NCBI RefSeq assembly: GCF_051235805.1
Contig: NZ_JBPNXV010000001.1
Location: 496,001-560,000 of the forward strand
DNA from: Pseudothermotoga_B sp051235805
GTDB lineage: Bacteria > Thermotogota > Thermotogae > Thermotogales > DSM-5069
Direction of reading: 5' to 3'
DNA length: 64,000 nt
Made by a program: the position numbers and the translations under genes. Each line of letters begins with the position of its first letter. Within the stretch, counting starts at the first letter, position 1. Under the pieces are notes generated by a model, which was given only the letters and a program-made list of their open reading frames with translations, was not told the origin of the DNA and did no database searches. Below are positions 25,365-33,554 of this stretch, piece after piece.

Positions 25365-26411
25365 CTAAACTATGAGCAACCTTCCTGTTGGATTGAACTT
25401 TTTGTACAACTGTATCCTCAGGTTTTGATATTTCCTGTAGTGTTCAAGATGATCGTAACCGGGTTGATTCCACGGTTCTTTCTGTGAAAGCACTGCGTTG
25501 AACTCTTGCAAGAGCTGTTCTTCAAAGTGCCCTGCATATTCGTGCACGATGAATTTTCTGAAAGCATCTTTGAATTGCTGCCAAGATTTTTCTTCCCCTC
25601 CTGGTACAACCGGGTAGAACAGCCCGTTGTTCGATTTGACTGCTTTCAAATCTCCTATCGCATCGCCTATCATGAGAACTTCATCATCTTTGTAGCCTCC
25701 AACCTTTTTGGCAAGCTCTATGTGCTGAGCCTTTGTTCCCATCTCTTGTCCTGCTATTAAAGAGATGTACATAGCAAGATTGTATTTCTCCCAGTAATCT
25801 GCAAGATCGTCATAGGGTGTCTGTGAGACAACTATGATGTCGGCATGCTGTGCAATCAATTTAACGGCTTCTTCTACACCATCGAACGGAGGTATCTCCG
25901 CCGAAATATGGGGGAAAGTTCTATTCACAGCTTCACTCCAACCAAGCAGTTTGTACAAACCAAAGGTCTTTGGTCTTTCTTCATTTATGAATTTCTCGAG
26001 CGATTGGTTCCCAAGACCTAAATTGTTCTTCTTAGCATAATCTATGAAGTCCTCAACAAGACTGAGATCTGGAAGTTTTATGTTCTTTGCTCTAACAAGG
26101 TCTTGCACATCTTTTCTTTCGTACAAAGCGTGGAGGATAAGCTGAATCGCGATGAATCTGTTGCAACCTCTGTGTTCCGAAAAGAGGTTGTAGTACTCAG
26201 CTATCTCTCTGTAGTAAGATTCGATCTCCCATAGACCATAGAACTCCATGAAATGTGGGTGGAAGATGAGAATTTGTTTTCCGTTCATGTTGTCTGTGAC
26301 ACATCCATCTGTATCGATGGCAACGAGAAATTTTCTGGTTCTTCTAAAATTCAGAAGTTGTTCTCTGGGTTTTTCTTTCAGTTCTTTTTGGCTTAGTCTC
26401 ACATAAGGCAT
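25365..26411 (-). CDS. HAD-superfamily hydrolase
   Basis: Cytoplasmic phosphatase-like protein, 348 aa. Motif I is A-I-D-T-D-G-C-V-T-D (Asp33 nucleophile, Asp35 acid/base), with a large cap insertion up to about 190. Motif II is V-V-S-Q-T-P near 205, and motif IV is G-D-A-I-G-D near 250. It is longer than typical small HAD phosphatases and I do not recognise the subfamily. It is the last gene of the DeoR-uxaE operon, six bases after the phosphofructokinase-type gene, which suggests a sugar phosphate substrate; that is inference. Confidence 0.8.
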   Translation of the reverse strand: MPYVRLSQKELKEKPREQLLNFRRTRKFLVAIDTDGCVTDNMNGKQILIFHPHFMEFYGLWEIESYYREIAEYYNLFSEHRGCNRFIAIQLILHALYERKDVQDLVRAKNIKLPDLSLVEDFIDYAKKNNLGLGNQSLEKFINEERPKTFGLYKLLGWSEAVNRTFPHISAEIPPFDGVEEAVKLIAQHADIIVVSQTPYDDLADYWEKYNLAMYISLIAGQEMGTKAQHIELAKKVGGYKDDEVLMIGDAIGDLKAVKSNNGLFYPVVPGGEEKSWQQFKDAFRKFIVHEYAGHFEEQLLQEFNAVLSQKEPWNQPGYDHLEHYRKYQNLRIQLYKKFNPTGRLLIV

Positions 26412-26417
26412 CTATGC

Positions 26418-27740
26418 TCACGCTCCTTGTTCCCTTAGACCTGCTGGAATGTAATCACGGCACAGCTTTGGCGCCATTATCTCTTTGAAGTTGGCGAACT
26501 CTGGTAGTGGTCCACCTATCAAAGGCATTGCCCACTTTACAAAATCGTCTGTGACATCTACTTTGTTCTCGCTTATCCATTTTTTCGGAAACTCTCTTGC
26601 AGAGTTTGCCACAACGTTTAACGGTATCTTTGAGTACTCAACTTGATATTTTTCACCTGGAATTCTTCTAATCGTCGCCATGTAGCCTGTTTCACCGTTC
26701 AGAGCGAGTTTTGCAGCATAGGCACCGACTTCATAGGCTTCCCTCAAGTCCACTTCGGATACATAAGCAATTTCTCTTCTCTGCCTTGTTCCAGGTTTTT
26801 CATACCTCGCTATTCCAGAAACGACCAATCTGCTTCTCGCCCTACCTTTTTCGTCTTTTCTGTCAAGACCGTTGAGATAGTTTGCCAAGACTTGTTCTGC
26901 ACTCTTTTCCGCAGCACTGAACTGAGCATGTCCAAAGCTGTCTTTGAGTATGCCAAGGTCTCCAACGTTTACACCTTCTCCTATCACGATGATGCACCGC
27001 TTATGGGCTTTCAGCACTTCATTAACCTTTTCTGTGATGTATTCAAGGTTTGATTTGTAATCATCTTGTGAGAGTGCTTCAGGAAGTATTATCAACAGCG
27101 GCATCTCTCTTCTTGGATCTGCAAGTCTGGCTGATGCGGTGATGAATCCCATCTTCCTTCCCATGACACCTATCACGAGAACAGGGTCGGATGTGTAGCT
27201 TGCCTTGTTTTCTTCGTTTGCTTCTAATACATTTATCGCCGTATTTCTCGCCACACTTCCATATCCTGGATCGTGATCGCAGATGGCAAAGGTCCCATCT
27301 TCTTGCAACTTTCCACCCAAGTCGTTGTCTATCGTCTTTGGAATACCAACGCAAATTACTTCGAGTCCTCTTTCACGAGCGAGCAGACTCACCTTGTTTG
27401 CAGTGTCCATGGAGTCTTCTCCACCGCAATAGAGAAAATAACCAACGTTGTGTGCTTTGAAGACTTCAACTATTCTCTCAAGATCTTCTTGTGATTTTAT
27501 CTTGTAACGGCAGCTCCCTATTACTCCTGCAGACGGTGTTCTTTCGAGAAGTTTGATCTGCTTTGGGTCTTGTGCTGTTATGTCAACGAGTTCTTCGTTC
27601 AACACCCCCAATATTCCCATTCTTGCACCGTATATCTTTCCAATCTTTCCACTGCTGAGGAATGTTTCTATAGCACCGCGAAGACTGTTGTTGATAACAG
27701 AGGTCGGTCCACCAGACTGTGCGATGACAACATTCTTCAT
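26418..27740 (-). CDS. 6-phosphofructokinase family, pyrophosphate-dependent type
   Basis: PFK-A superfamily protein of 440 aa. The N-terminal Q-S-G-G-P-T-S-V-I-N-N-S-L-R-G (8-22) is the phosphoryl-donor loop of PPi-type enzymes. G-G-E-D (106-109) has an acidic residue where ATP enzymes have Gly, and P-K-T-I-D-N-D (134-140) has Lys where ATP enzymes have Gly; both are known marks of PPi dependence. GMGR-like V-M-G-R-K-M-G is also present. ATG with GGGAGG at 8-base spacing. Its place between a LarA-family gene and a HAD hydrolase, in a DeoR-controlled operon with uxaE, suggests it acts on a ketose phosphate of that pathway and need not be the glycolytic enzyme. Confidence 0.88.
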   Translation of the reverse strand: MKNVVIAQSGGPTSVINNSLRGAIETFLSSGKIGKIYGARMGILGVLNEELVDITAQDPKQIKLLERTPSAGVIGSCRYKIKSQEDLERIVEVFKAHNVGYFLYCGGEDSMDTANKVSLLARERGLEVICVGIPKTIDNDLGGKLQEDGTFAICDHDPGYGSVARNTAINVLEANEENKASYTSDPVLVIGVMGRKMGFITASARLADPRREMPLLIILPEALSQDDYKSNLEYITEKVNEVLKAHKRCIIVIGEGVNVGDLGILKDSFGHAQFSAAEKSAEQVLANYLNGLDRKDEKGRARSRLVVSGIARYEKPGTRQRREIAYVSEVDLREAYEVGAYAAKLALNGETGYMATIRRIPGEKYQVEYSKIPLNVVANSAREFPKKWISENKVDVTDDFVKWAMPLIGGPLPEFANFKEIMAPKLCRDYIPAGLREQGA

Positions 27741-27743
27741 AGA

Positions 27744-29021
27744 TCATGCCTCCCTCTTCAAATCGTAGAGAAACTTTCCACCGTGTTCAATCCAGAGGCA
27801 ATCTTCTGATTCAAAGTCTTCTTTCTTTATAGATCTTGGGTCACGGTAAGCCAGATTTACAGCCTTGCATTCCTTTTCTGGTATAGCTGTTGCTAAGGTC
27901 ACGGTGAAGGAAAAATCCTCTTTGCCAGTAGATGGGTCAAAGGTACCGTCTCCTCTTACGTTTATCACATGTGCTGCGACGTTGAGATCGAACTTTGGGT
28001 GTGTTTTCAGAAAATCTTTGACGTAGTCTTTGCAGTGATATCCAATCTGGCGCATTGATTTGTCCATCTGCGGATTTGAGTGAAAAATCTTTATATGTGG
28101 GGCGTAGATGATGATTTCTCCACCTGGTACGATGACACCTGGTCTTTGAAGCTTGTACGAGCCTTTCCCTGCTGTCCATATTTCATCGTAGTTTTCCCCG
28201 ATAACCTGCACCGCTGTTTTTACTGGCTTATCCAAGTAGATTATGTGAATCTTCTGACTTGCCTTTACTGCCTGTCTGTATGCTTCGAGTGAACCTTCAA
28301 AATCAAGACCTGTGTAAAGTCCTTTTGCGAGTATTCCGTTGTCTGTTTCTTCATAGACCATGTTCAGGAATAGAACTTGCGAACGCACCTTTTCAAAGGC
28401 GATCTTGCAAGCTTGGTTGATCACCTCTCTTGCTGGATTATCAACAGAGCCTATGATCCTTGGAATGCCTATCAGAACTGCTGCCCAGTGAAAGAGCCCC
28501 ACAACATCTGGTCCGGCGATACCTGGAACGATTGACTTCAAACCACCAGAGAATCCTGTAGATTCATGTGGTGATGTTCCACTCAAAACGATTATCAGAT
28601 CATACTTCTCGAAGAAGAGCTTGTTCAACGTTATTGGTAGAGCTTCTTCAAGATCACCCATCGTTTTTTCACTCACAAACTCTTTGTTCAGAGTACCAAC
28701 GGTTGTAAGCGCATTTGGGTTGGCGTATTCGTGGTTGAAAAAGACGAATTCTTCATTTAGAAGACCGAGTTTCTTTCTAATCTCTTCTTCACTCATCGCT
28801 CGATGTGTACCACTTGCATTCAAAGTATGAAGGACCTTGAGTCCCCTCTTTTTGAGTTCTTTGAAGACCAGTGGGACTAATCTGTCTGAGAAATCCTGCC
28901 GTGTGTAATCTGGGTGTATCAAGAGTACCTTCTCAAGCTTTCTATCTGGTAAAACTCCTTCGATAAACTCAGACAGTTTTTGCAAAGTGAGTTCTGCGGA
29001 AAGATTTTCAATGTACTTCAT
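27744..29021 (-). CDS. LarA-family nickel-pincer racemase/epimerase
   Basis: Protein of 425 aa of the lactate racemase (LarA, DUF2088) superfamily, which moves hydride with a nickel pincer nucleotide to invert a 2-hydroxyacid carbon. The N-terminal domain has S-G-T-H-R-A-M-S-E-E-E (70-80). The block P-H-E-S-T-G-F-S-G-G-L-K (151-162) followed by G-L-F-H (175-178) reproduces the spacing of His174, Lys184 and His200 of Lactobacillus LarA (here His152, Lys162, His178). His97 in N-H-E-Y is the candidate for the second catalytic His. The active site therefore looks intact. In an operon with UxaE and an SDR the substrate is probably a sugar acid, as found for some LarA homologues. Genes making the pincer cofactor (larB, larC, larE) are not in this window. 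Confidence 0.85.
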   Translation of the reverse strand: MKYIENLSAELTLQKLSEFIEGVLPDRKLEKVLLIHPDYTRQDFSDRLVPLVFKELKKRGLKVLHTLNASGTHRAMSEEEIRKKLGLLNEEFVFFNHEYANPNALTTVGTLNKEFVSEKTMGDLEEALPITLNKLFFEKYDLIIVLSGTSPHESTGFSGGLKSIVPGIAGPDVVGLFHWAAVLIGIPRIIGSVDNPAREVINQACKIAFEKVRSQVLFLNMVYEETDNGILAKGLYTGLDFEGSLEAYRQAVKASQKIHIIYLDKPVKTAVQVIGENYDEIWTAGKGSYKLQRPGVIVPGGEIIIYAPHIKIFHSNPQMDKSMRQIGYHCKDYVKDFLKTHPKFDLNVAAHVINVRGDGTFDPSTGKEDFSFTVTLATAIPEKECKAVNLAYRDPRSIKKEDFESEDCLWIEHGGKFLYDLKREA

Positions 29022-29036
29022 TCATTTGCACCCTCT

Positions 29037-29861
29037 TCATACTCCTGAATAAGCGTTGAAACCACCGTCTATTGGTATTACAGCACCCGTGACAAAAGCT
29101 GAGGCGTCTGATGCAAGCCACACACAAACGCCGATCAGATCATCTGGATCTCCAAACCTACCCATAGGTGTGTGATCGATAATTGCCTTTCCTCGTGCGG
29201 TGAGATTTCCTTGTTCGTCGAGCAGCAGGTATCTGTTCTGTTGTGTCAAGAAAAACCCTGGTGCGATGGCATTCACCCTCAGCTTCTTGTTGTACTCCAT
29301 TGCAAAATGAACAGCCAGCCACTGGGTGAAGTTGCTCACAGCCGCTTTTGCCGCAGAGTAACCTATTGTGCGTGTCAAGGGCCTGAAGGCTGCCATTGAA
29401 GAGATGTTTATGATCGATCCACCTTCTTCTCTCTTTACCATGAATTTGCCAAAGACTTGCGAAGGCAAGATCGCACCACCGAACAAGTTCAACGCTACCA
29501 CCTTTTGCAGTGCATCGAATGGAAGATCGAAAAAGCTAAGTTCGTTCGAGGTGGTTGCTTGAGGCATGTTACCCCCTGCGGCGTTGAGCAGAACGTCTAC
29601 TTTTCCAAAGTCTCTGATGATTTCCTCATAGCTTTTCTTGATACTCTCGATGTTGAGCACATCCATGTAGTAACCCTTTGCTTCAAAACCATTTTTCTGC
29701 ATCTCATTGGCTGTGAGCTCTGCGTTCTTGATATCGCAGACGGCAATCTTCGCACCGAATCTTGCCAAACCCTTTCCTATCGCAGAGCCAAGTATCCCTG
29801 CTCCACCTGTGATGACCACGACCTTTCCTTCCAAGCTGAAAAGCCTGTAAGCCTCGTTCAT
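29037..29861 (-). CDS. SDR-family oxidoreductase, probable fructuronate/hexuronate reductase
   Basis: Short-chain dehydrogenase of 274 aa. The cofactor motif T-G-G-A-G-I-L-G lies at 18-25, N-A-A-G-G at 93-97, the catalytic Ser near 154 and Y-S-A-A-K (Tyr168, Lys172). Asp43 at the end of the second strand favours NAD(H). The start at 29861 has AAAGGAG at 8-base spacing; the ATG at 29879 overlaps the uxaE stop but has no Shine-Dalgarno. Sequence style and position directly after uxaE suggest the reductase that turns fructuronate into mannonate, as described for the Thermotoga hexuronate network. The substrate is inferred. Confidence 0.8.
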   Translation of the reverse strand: MNEAYRLFSLEGKVVVITGGAGILGSAIGKGLARFGAKIAVCDIKNAELTANEMQKNGFEAKGYYMDVLNIESIKKSYEEIIRDFGKVDVLLNAAGGNMPQATTSNELSFFDLPFDALQKVVALNLFGGAILPSQVFGKFMVKREEGGSIINISSMAAFRPLTRTIGYSAAKAAVSNFTQWLAVHFAMEYNKKLRVNAIAPGFFLTQQNRYLLLDEQGNLTARGKAIIDHTPMGRFGDPDDLIGVCVWLASDASAFVTGAVIPIDGGFNAYSGV

Positions 29862-29875
29862 CCTCAACACTCCTT

Positions 29876-31363
29876 TCATGCGTTTAGCAAATTCAGATGT
29901 TTGTTCATATGGTTTTTCAGAAATTCGTAGTGATCTTTTTCGTTCTCGAAGAGAACCTTGTAGATTTCATCTCTAAAGATGTATCTTCCAGACTCTTTTG
30001 CCGTGAGGACAGAACCGTAAGTGATGTGGATCAACTGACGAGCATCGGGCATCTCGAATAGTTTCACAAGGTCTGTGTCGCTGATCTTTTCAACATCAGG
30101 CACCTTAGTCAGATCGGTCGTCACATGATATGATGCTCTATCTGTTTCAAAGCGTGTGAGAGCATACTTGTGAATCCTTCTGTACAAAGAAGGAGCTCTC
30201 AGGGCGATTGTTTTGATTGCTTCAAGATAACTTGTACCTGCTGTTTTCACATGAAGATTGCCTTCGGTGTACCGAGCAAAGATGGGGTAAACGCTGAATT
30301 TGTCACTGCCAGAATGCAATGAAAGTCTGTATCCAGAAAGAGCGTTAGCGATCTGTGCGTGTAAAGACAACTCGTTTTCCAAGTTTGAAAGATCGCCGAT
30401 GTAATCTATTCCTTTCTGCCATTGGCCGACAAATCTCAGCGCGAGTGTTTGGAAGTCTACACCTCTCCTTCTCAGTTCTTCCACAATGAATACGTGAGCC
30501 AACGGTGTTGTCGGTGTTGAAATCTCATCTATTGAGACTTCAAGATCAAAGTCTCTTCTTACACCTTTGAGAGCATCATAGCACTTGACAACATGTTCGA
30601 TAACATCTATGTAGGTGACAAAGATTTTGACAAATTCTTCTTCGTCCATGATGAGTTTGGCATCTTTAAAGGAGTACTTCTTTCCCACATATCTGGATTC
30701 GAGTTCCCTCCTCTTGGGATGAGTTTCGTATATCTTTTCGGTTTCTTTTGAACTCATCTTGGCTATATCTCTGACGTGATCTGAAGGATCTAAGGTGTAC
30801 ATACTGTAACCTTCATGCGCTGCCTTCAGTAAATCCTCTATTTCTTTGACGTGATCGGCGTCTGCACCGAATACACCATCATAACCACTTTCGAAGACAC
30901 CAAAAACGGCGCTATCGAGTGCATCTGCAAAGGTTCTTTGTGTTCTTGAAAGTTCTCTCACCGATTGTTGTGCAAATATAGGAAAGATATCGTACTTCTT
31001 TGCTACAGCGGCATGCGCAGCCGTTGCTATTCCAAGTCTATCGCCAAAGCCAAAAGAGGTTTTTCTGTTGCACCTTTTTGGTGAGAGGTTGAAGAGAGTT
31101 TTCAAAGTCATACAATTCTTGTGAGACGTTGGACAGACCATCACATCGAGATTCTCAATCTTACCAATCTTCTTGCCCTCGAACTTTTCGCACAATCCTG
31201 GTTTGCCTATGATCGTGAGATATTTTTGTTCTGCGTCCTTTGAGATGAAGATGTGAGAACCATCGATTTGCCTAATTGATTCAACATAACTTTGATACCT
31301 TCTGTTGGTGAGCTTCTCGAATTCCCTCAAAAGACGATCTGTTTGGTCTTTCAAAGTCATCAT
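29876..31363 (-). CDS. uxaE: UxaE-family tagaturonate/fructuronate epimerase
   Basis: Protein of 495 aa that matches what I remember of the T. maritima C4 epimerase UxaE (TM0440), which interconverts D-tagaturonate and D-fructuronate. Recognisable stretches are F-G-F-G-D-R-L-G-I-A-T near 104-114, F-G-A-D-A-D-H near 166-172, S-I-D-E-I-S-T-P-T-T-P near 274-284 and L-H-S-G-S-D-K-F near 352-359, which supply the His and Asp metal ligands of the barrel. Tandem ATG codons follow GGGGG. The family also contains members acting on other ketoses, so a tagatose-type substrate remains possible. It lies directly after the DeoR gene and is co-transcribed with SDR, LarA, PFK and HAD genes. Confidence 0.88.
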   Translation of the reverse strand: MMTLKDQTDRLLREFEKLTNRRYQSYVESIRQIDGSHIFISKDAEQKYLTIIGKPGLCEKFEGKKIGKIENLDVMVCPTSHKNCMTLKTLFNLSPKRCNRKTSFGFGDRLGIATAAHAAVAKKYDIFPIFAQQSVRELSRTQRTFADALDSAVFGVFESGYDGVFGADADHVKEIEDLLKAAHEGYSMYTLDPSDHVRDIAKMSSKETEKIYETHPKRRELESRYVGKKYSFKDAKLIMDEEEFVKIFVTYIDVIEHVVKCYDALKGVRRDFDLEVSIDEISTPTTPLAHVFIVEELRRRGVDFQTLALRFVGQWQKGIDYIGDLSNLENELSLHAQIANALSGYRLSLHSGSDKFSVYPIFARYTEGNLHVKTAGTSYLEAIKTIALRAPSLYRRIHKYALTRFETDRASYHVTTDLTKVPDVEKISDTDLVKLFEMPDARQLIHITYGSVLTAKESGRYIFRDEIYKVLFENEKDHYEFLKNHMNKHLNLLNA

Positions 31364-31369
31364 CCCCCT

Positions 31370-32134
31370 TCACGCTTTATAGACCTGAACACCTTTTTCA
31401 AGGAGAAATGCTTCATATTCTTTCGGTATGTTTTCATCTGTTATCACACCGTCTATGTCCTCTGGTAGAGCAAAAGAAGCGAATGCACTGCGGCTGAATT
31501 TGGTCGAGTCTGTGACGATGTACACCTTCGAAGAGCTTTGTATCATTGCTTTTTTTACATCTGCCTCTACAACACTGGGCGTCATGAAACCCTTGTCCAT
31601 GGAGAATCCGGTTGTACCCAAAAAGGCTTTATCAACGTTAATCTCTTCGAGAAATCTCAAAGCCCACGGACCTACAAGTGAAAGACTGTTTTCCCTCACA
31701 ACTCCACCGAGAACGAGCACTTCAACTCCAAGTTCTATCAGTTTGCCGGCTATGAAAACGTTGTTGGTTACTACCGTTATCATAGAGAGTTCTGATTTTC
31801 TCAGTTCAAAGGTTGCATAGTAATTTGTGCTGCTGCTGTCGAGTATTACGGTGTCGCCATCCTCTATGAGTGAGACGATTTTCTTTGCTATTCTTTTCTT
31901 TTCATTTTCGCGCTGATGTATCTTTTTGAGGAAGTTCCATTCAGAGCGGGAATGATCTGGTAGTATCGCACCACCGTGTGTTCTCACTATAGAACCGTTT
32001 GCTTCCAGGAAATCGAGGTCTTTTCTTATAGTCACACTGCTCACCTTGAGTTGTCTTGTCAGTTCGTTGACAGTTACCTTTCCTTTCTTTCGTAAAAGGT
32101 CAAGAATCACATTTCTGCGCTCTTCAGTGAACAA
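31370..32134 (-). CDS. DeoR-family transcriptional regulator
   Basis: Sugar-sensing repressor of 254 aa. The N-terminal helix-turn-helix shows the DeoR signature R-R-N-V-I-L-D-L-L and V-S-S-V-T-I-R-K-D-L-D-F-L-E (about 6-45), then T-H-G-G-A. The C-terminal DeoRC sensor domain (about 75-235) has the phosphosugar-isomerase-like motif D-S-S-S-T near 98. Phosphorylated sugars are the usual effectors, which fits a pathway with a PFK-type kinase. The start is TTG, supported by GGAGGG at 6-base spacing. First gene of its operon, with inverted repeats over its own promoter, so autoregulation is likely. Confidence 0.92.
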   Translation of the reverse strand: MFTEERRNVILDLLRKKGKVTVNELTRQLKVSSVTIRKDLDFLEANGSIVRTHGGAILPDHSRSEWNFLKKIHQRENEKKRIAKKIVSLIEDGDTVILDSSSTNYYATFELRKSELSMITVVTNNVFIAGKLIELGVEVLVLGGVVRENSLSLVGPWALRFLEEINVDKAFLGTTGFSMDKGFMTPSVVEADVKKAMIQSSSKVYIVTDSTKFSRSAFASFALPEDIDGVITDENIPKEYEAFLLEKGVQVYKA

Positions 32135-32152
32135 AATTATCCCTCCATCTGA

Positions 32153-32189
32153 ATACTATCAATTTCGGTTACGAAAGTCAATTTCGAAA
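32153..32189 (-). promoter_or_regulatory. Promoter and candidate DeoR operator of the uxaE operon
   Basis: On the minus strand TTGACT (32181-32176) and TAGTAT (32158-32153) are 17 bases apart. TTTCG-GTTA-CGAAA (32163-32176) fills the spacer and TTTCGAAA (32182-32189) abuts the -35 box. The two inverted repeats share the half-site TTTCG, as expected for a DeoR-type repressor that binds repeated sites over its promoter. Confidence 0.7.
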
Positions 32190-32294
32190 CAATACAAAAT
32201 CACATGAAAGAGTGAGAAAAAAGGAAAGACAGAGAGCAACATGGTGATACTCAGTCAATAACTGCTTGTGAAGGACGATTTTCAAAGTTGTCTG

Positions 32295-32322
32295 TACTGT
32301 TAACTGTAGGTAGACTTATAAT
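32295..32322 (+). promoter_or_regulatory. Promoter and candidate operator of the inositol operon
   Basis: TATAAT (32317-32322) is a consensus -10. No good -35 is seen; the position is occupied by the imperfect palindrome TACTGTTAACTGTA (32295-32308) centred on GTTAAC. A weak -35 overlapped by a palindrome suggests regulated transcription. No inositol regulator gene lies in this window. Confidence 0.5.
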
Positions 32323-32355
32323 TGAGCCGGAAAGGCGGCACAGGAGGGGTGAAAG

Positions 32356-33543
32356 ATGAAGGCAGTCAGGTTACACGCTAAGTGGGATCCAAGACCTGGT
32401 TTCAAACTCGGTCCCAAAGACGTAGAAGGAAAGGTCTGTTGGCTTGGAAGCAAGGTTTGGCGTTATCCGGAAGTTGTTGTTGAAGAGGTACCAGAACCAA
32501 AGATCAAGAAGCCAACCGAAGTGCTCATTCAAGTCAAGGCATGCGGAATCTGTGGTAGCGATGTTCACATGGCACAAGCCGATCAGGACGGATACATGCT
32601 TTACCCTGGGTTGACGGGATTTCCATCAACACTTGGTCATGAATTCTCTGGAATAGTTGTCGATGCTGGTCCAGAAGCGATAAACCGAAGGACGAACAAG
32701 AGATTTGAACCTGGCGAACCGGTGACTTCTGAAGAAATGTTTTGGTGTGGACACTGCAGACCATGTGCTGATGGCTATCCAAACCACTGCGAAAACCTTC
32801 ATGAAATTGGCTTTGACATCGATGGTGCCTTCGCTAAGTATGTTATCTCTGACGCTAAATATCTCTGGAGTTTGAAGGAGCTCGAGAAGAACTATCAAGG
32901 AGACAAACTGTTCCTGGCTGGCAGTCTTGTTGAACCGACCTCCGTTGCCTACAACGCGGTCATAGAAAGAGGTGGAGGAATAAGACCTGGTGAAAATGTT
33001 GTGATTCTCGGAGGTGGACCCATAGGACTTGCAGCTGTTGCGGTGTTGAAAAAGGCCGGTGGAGCTAAAGTGATATTGTCTGAACCCTCTGAAACAAGGC
33101 GAAAACTAGCCAAGGAATTGGGTGCAGACGTAGTAATAGATCCAACCAAAGAGAACTTCGTTGAAGCCGTTTTGGACAGCACAAACGGCATGGGCGCGAA
33201 GATCTATCTTGAAGCCACTGGATTGCCTCAAATTGTTTGGAAAGATATCGAAGAGACTATCTGGCGCGCAAGAGGTGTGAATGCGACCGTTGTCATAGTG
33301 GCAAGAGCGGATGCAAAGATTCCCGTTACTGGTGAAGTGTTCCAAGTGAGACGTGCTCAGATAGTTGGTTCACAAGGTCACTCAGGACATGGAAACTTCC
33401 CGAATGTGATAAGTCTGATGGCAAGCGGAATGGATATGACTAAGATAATCTCCAAGACCGTCAAGCTCGAAGAGATACCTGAATACATAAAGAAGTTGCA
33501 GACTGACAAAGAGCTCATCAAAGTGACAATGCTGAATCCTTGA
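32356..33543 (+). CDS. iolM: Zn-dependent medium-chain dehydrogenase, IolM (inositol pathway)
   Basis: MDR-family dehydrogenase of 395 aa. Catalytic zinc ligands are in C-G-I-C-G-S-D (62-68) and G-H-E-F-S-G (93-98). The structural zinc cluster reads C-G-H-C-R-P-C-A-D-G-Y-P-N-H-C near 132-146, and the NAD site V-I-L-G-G-G-P-I-G-L-A-A lies near 216-227. In T. maritima the homologue TM0412 (IolM) oxidises the keto-inositol made by IolG. Order IolM-IolG-IolN matches that locus apart from gene order details. ATG with AGGAGGGGTG. First gene of a unit that may reach 48451. The 1.2 kb is intact and of normal length. Confidence 0.88.
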   Translation: MKAVRLHAKWDPRPGFKLGPKDVEGKVCWLGSKVWRYPEVVVEEVPEPKIKKPTEVLIQVKACGICGSDVHMAQADQDGYMLYPGLTGFPSTLGHEFSGIVVDAGPEAINRRTNKRFEPGEPVTSEEMFWCGHCRPCADGYPNHCENLHEIGFDIDGAFAKYVISDAKYLWSLKELEKNYQGDKLFLAGSLVEPTSVAYNAVIERGGGIRPGENVVILGGGPIGLAAVAVLKKAGGAKVILSEPSETRRKLAKELGADVVIDPTKENFVEAVLDSTNGMGAKIYLEATGLPQIVWKDIEETIWRARGVNATVVIVARADAKIPVTGEVFQVRRAQIVGSQGHSGHGNFPNVISLMASGMDMTKIISKTVKLEEIPEYIKKLQTDKELIKVTMLNP

Positions 33544-33554
33544 GGTGATCTTCT

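Noticed and set aside
26418..27740. Glycolytic ATP-dependent phosphofructokinase
   Set aside because: The G-G-E-D and P-K-T-I-D-N-D motifs are of the pyrophosphate type and the operon is for sugar-acid metabolism.
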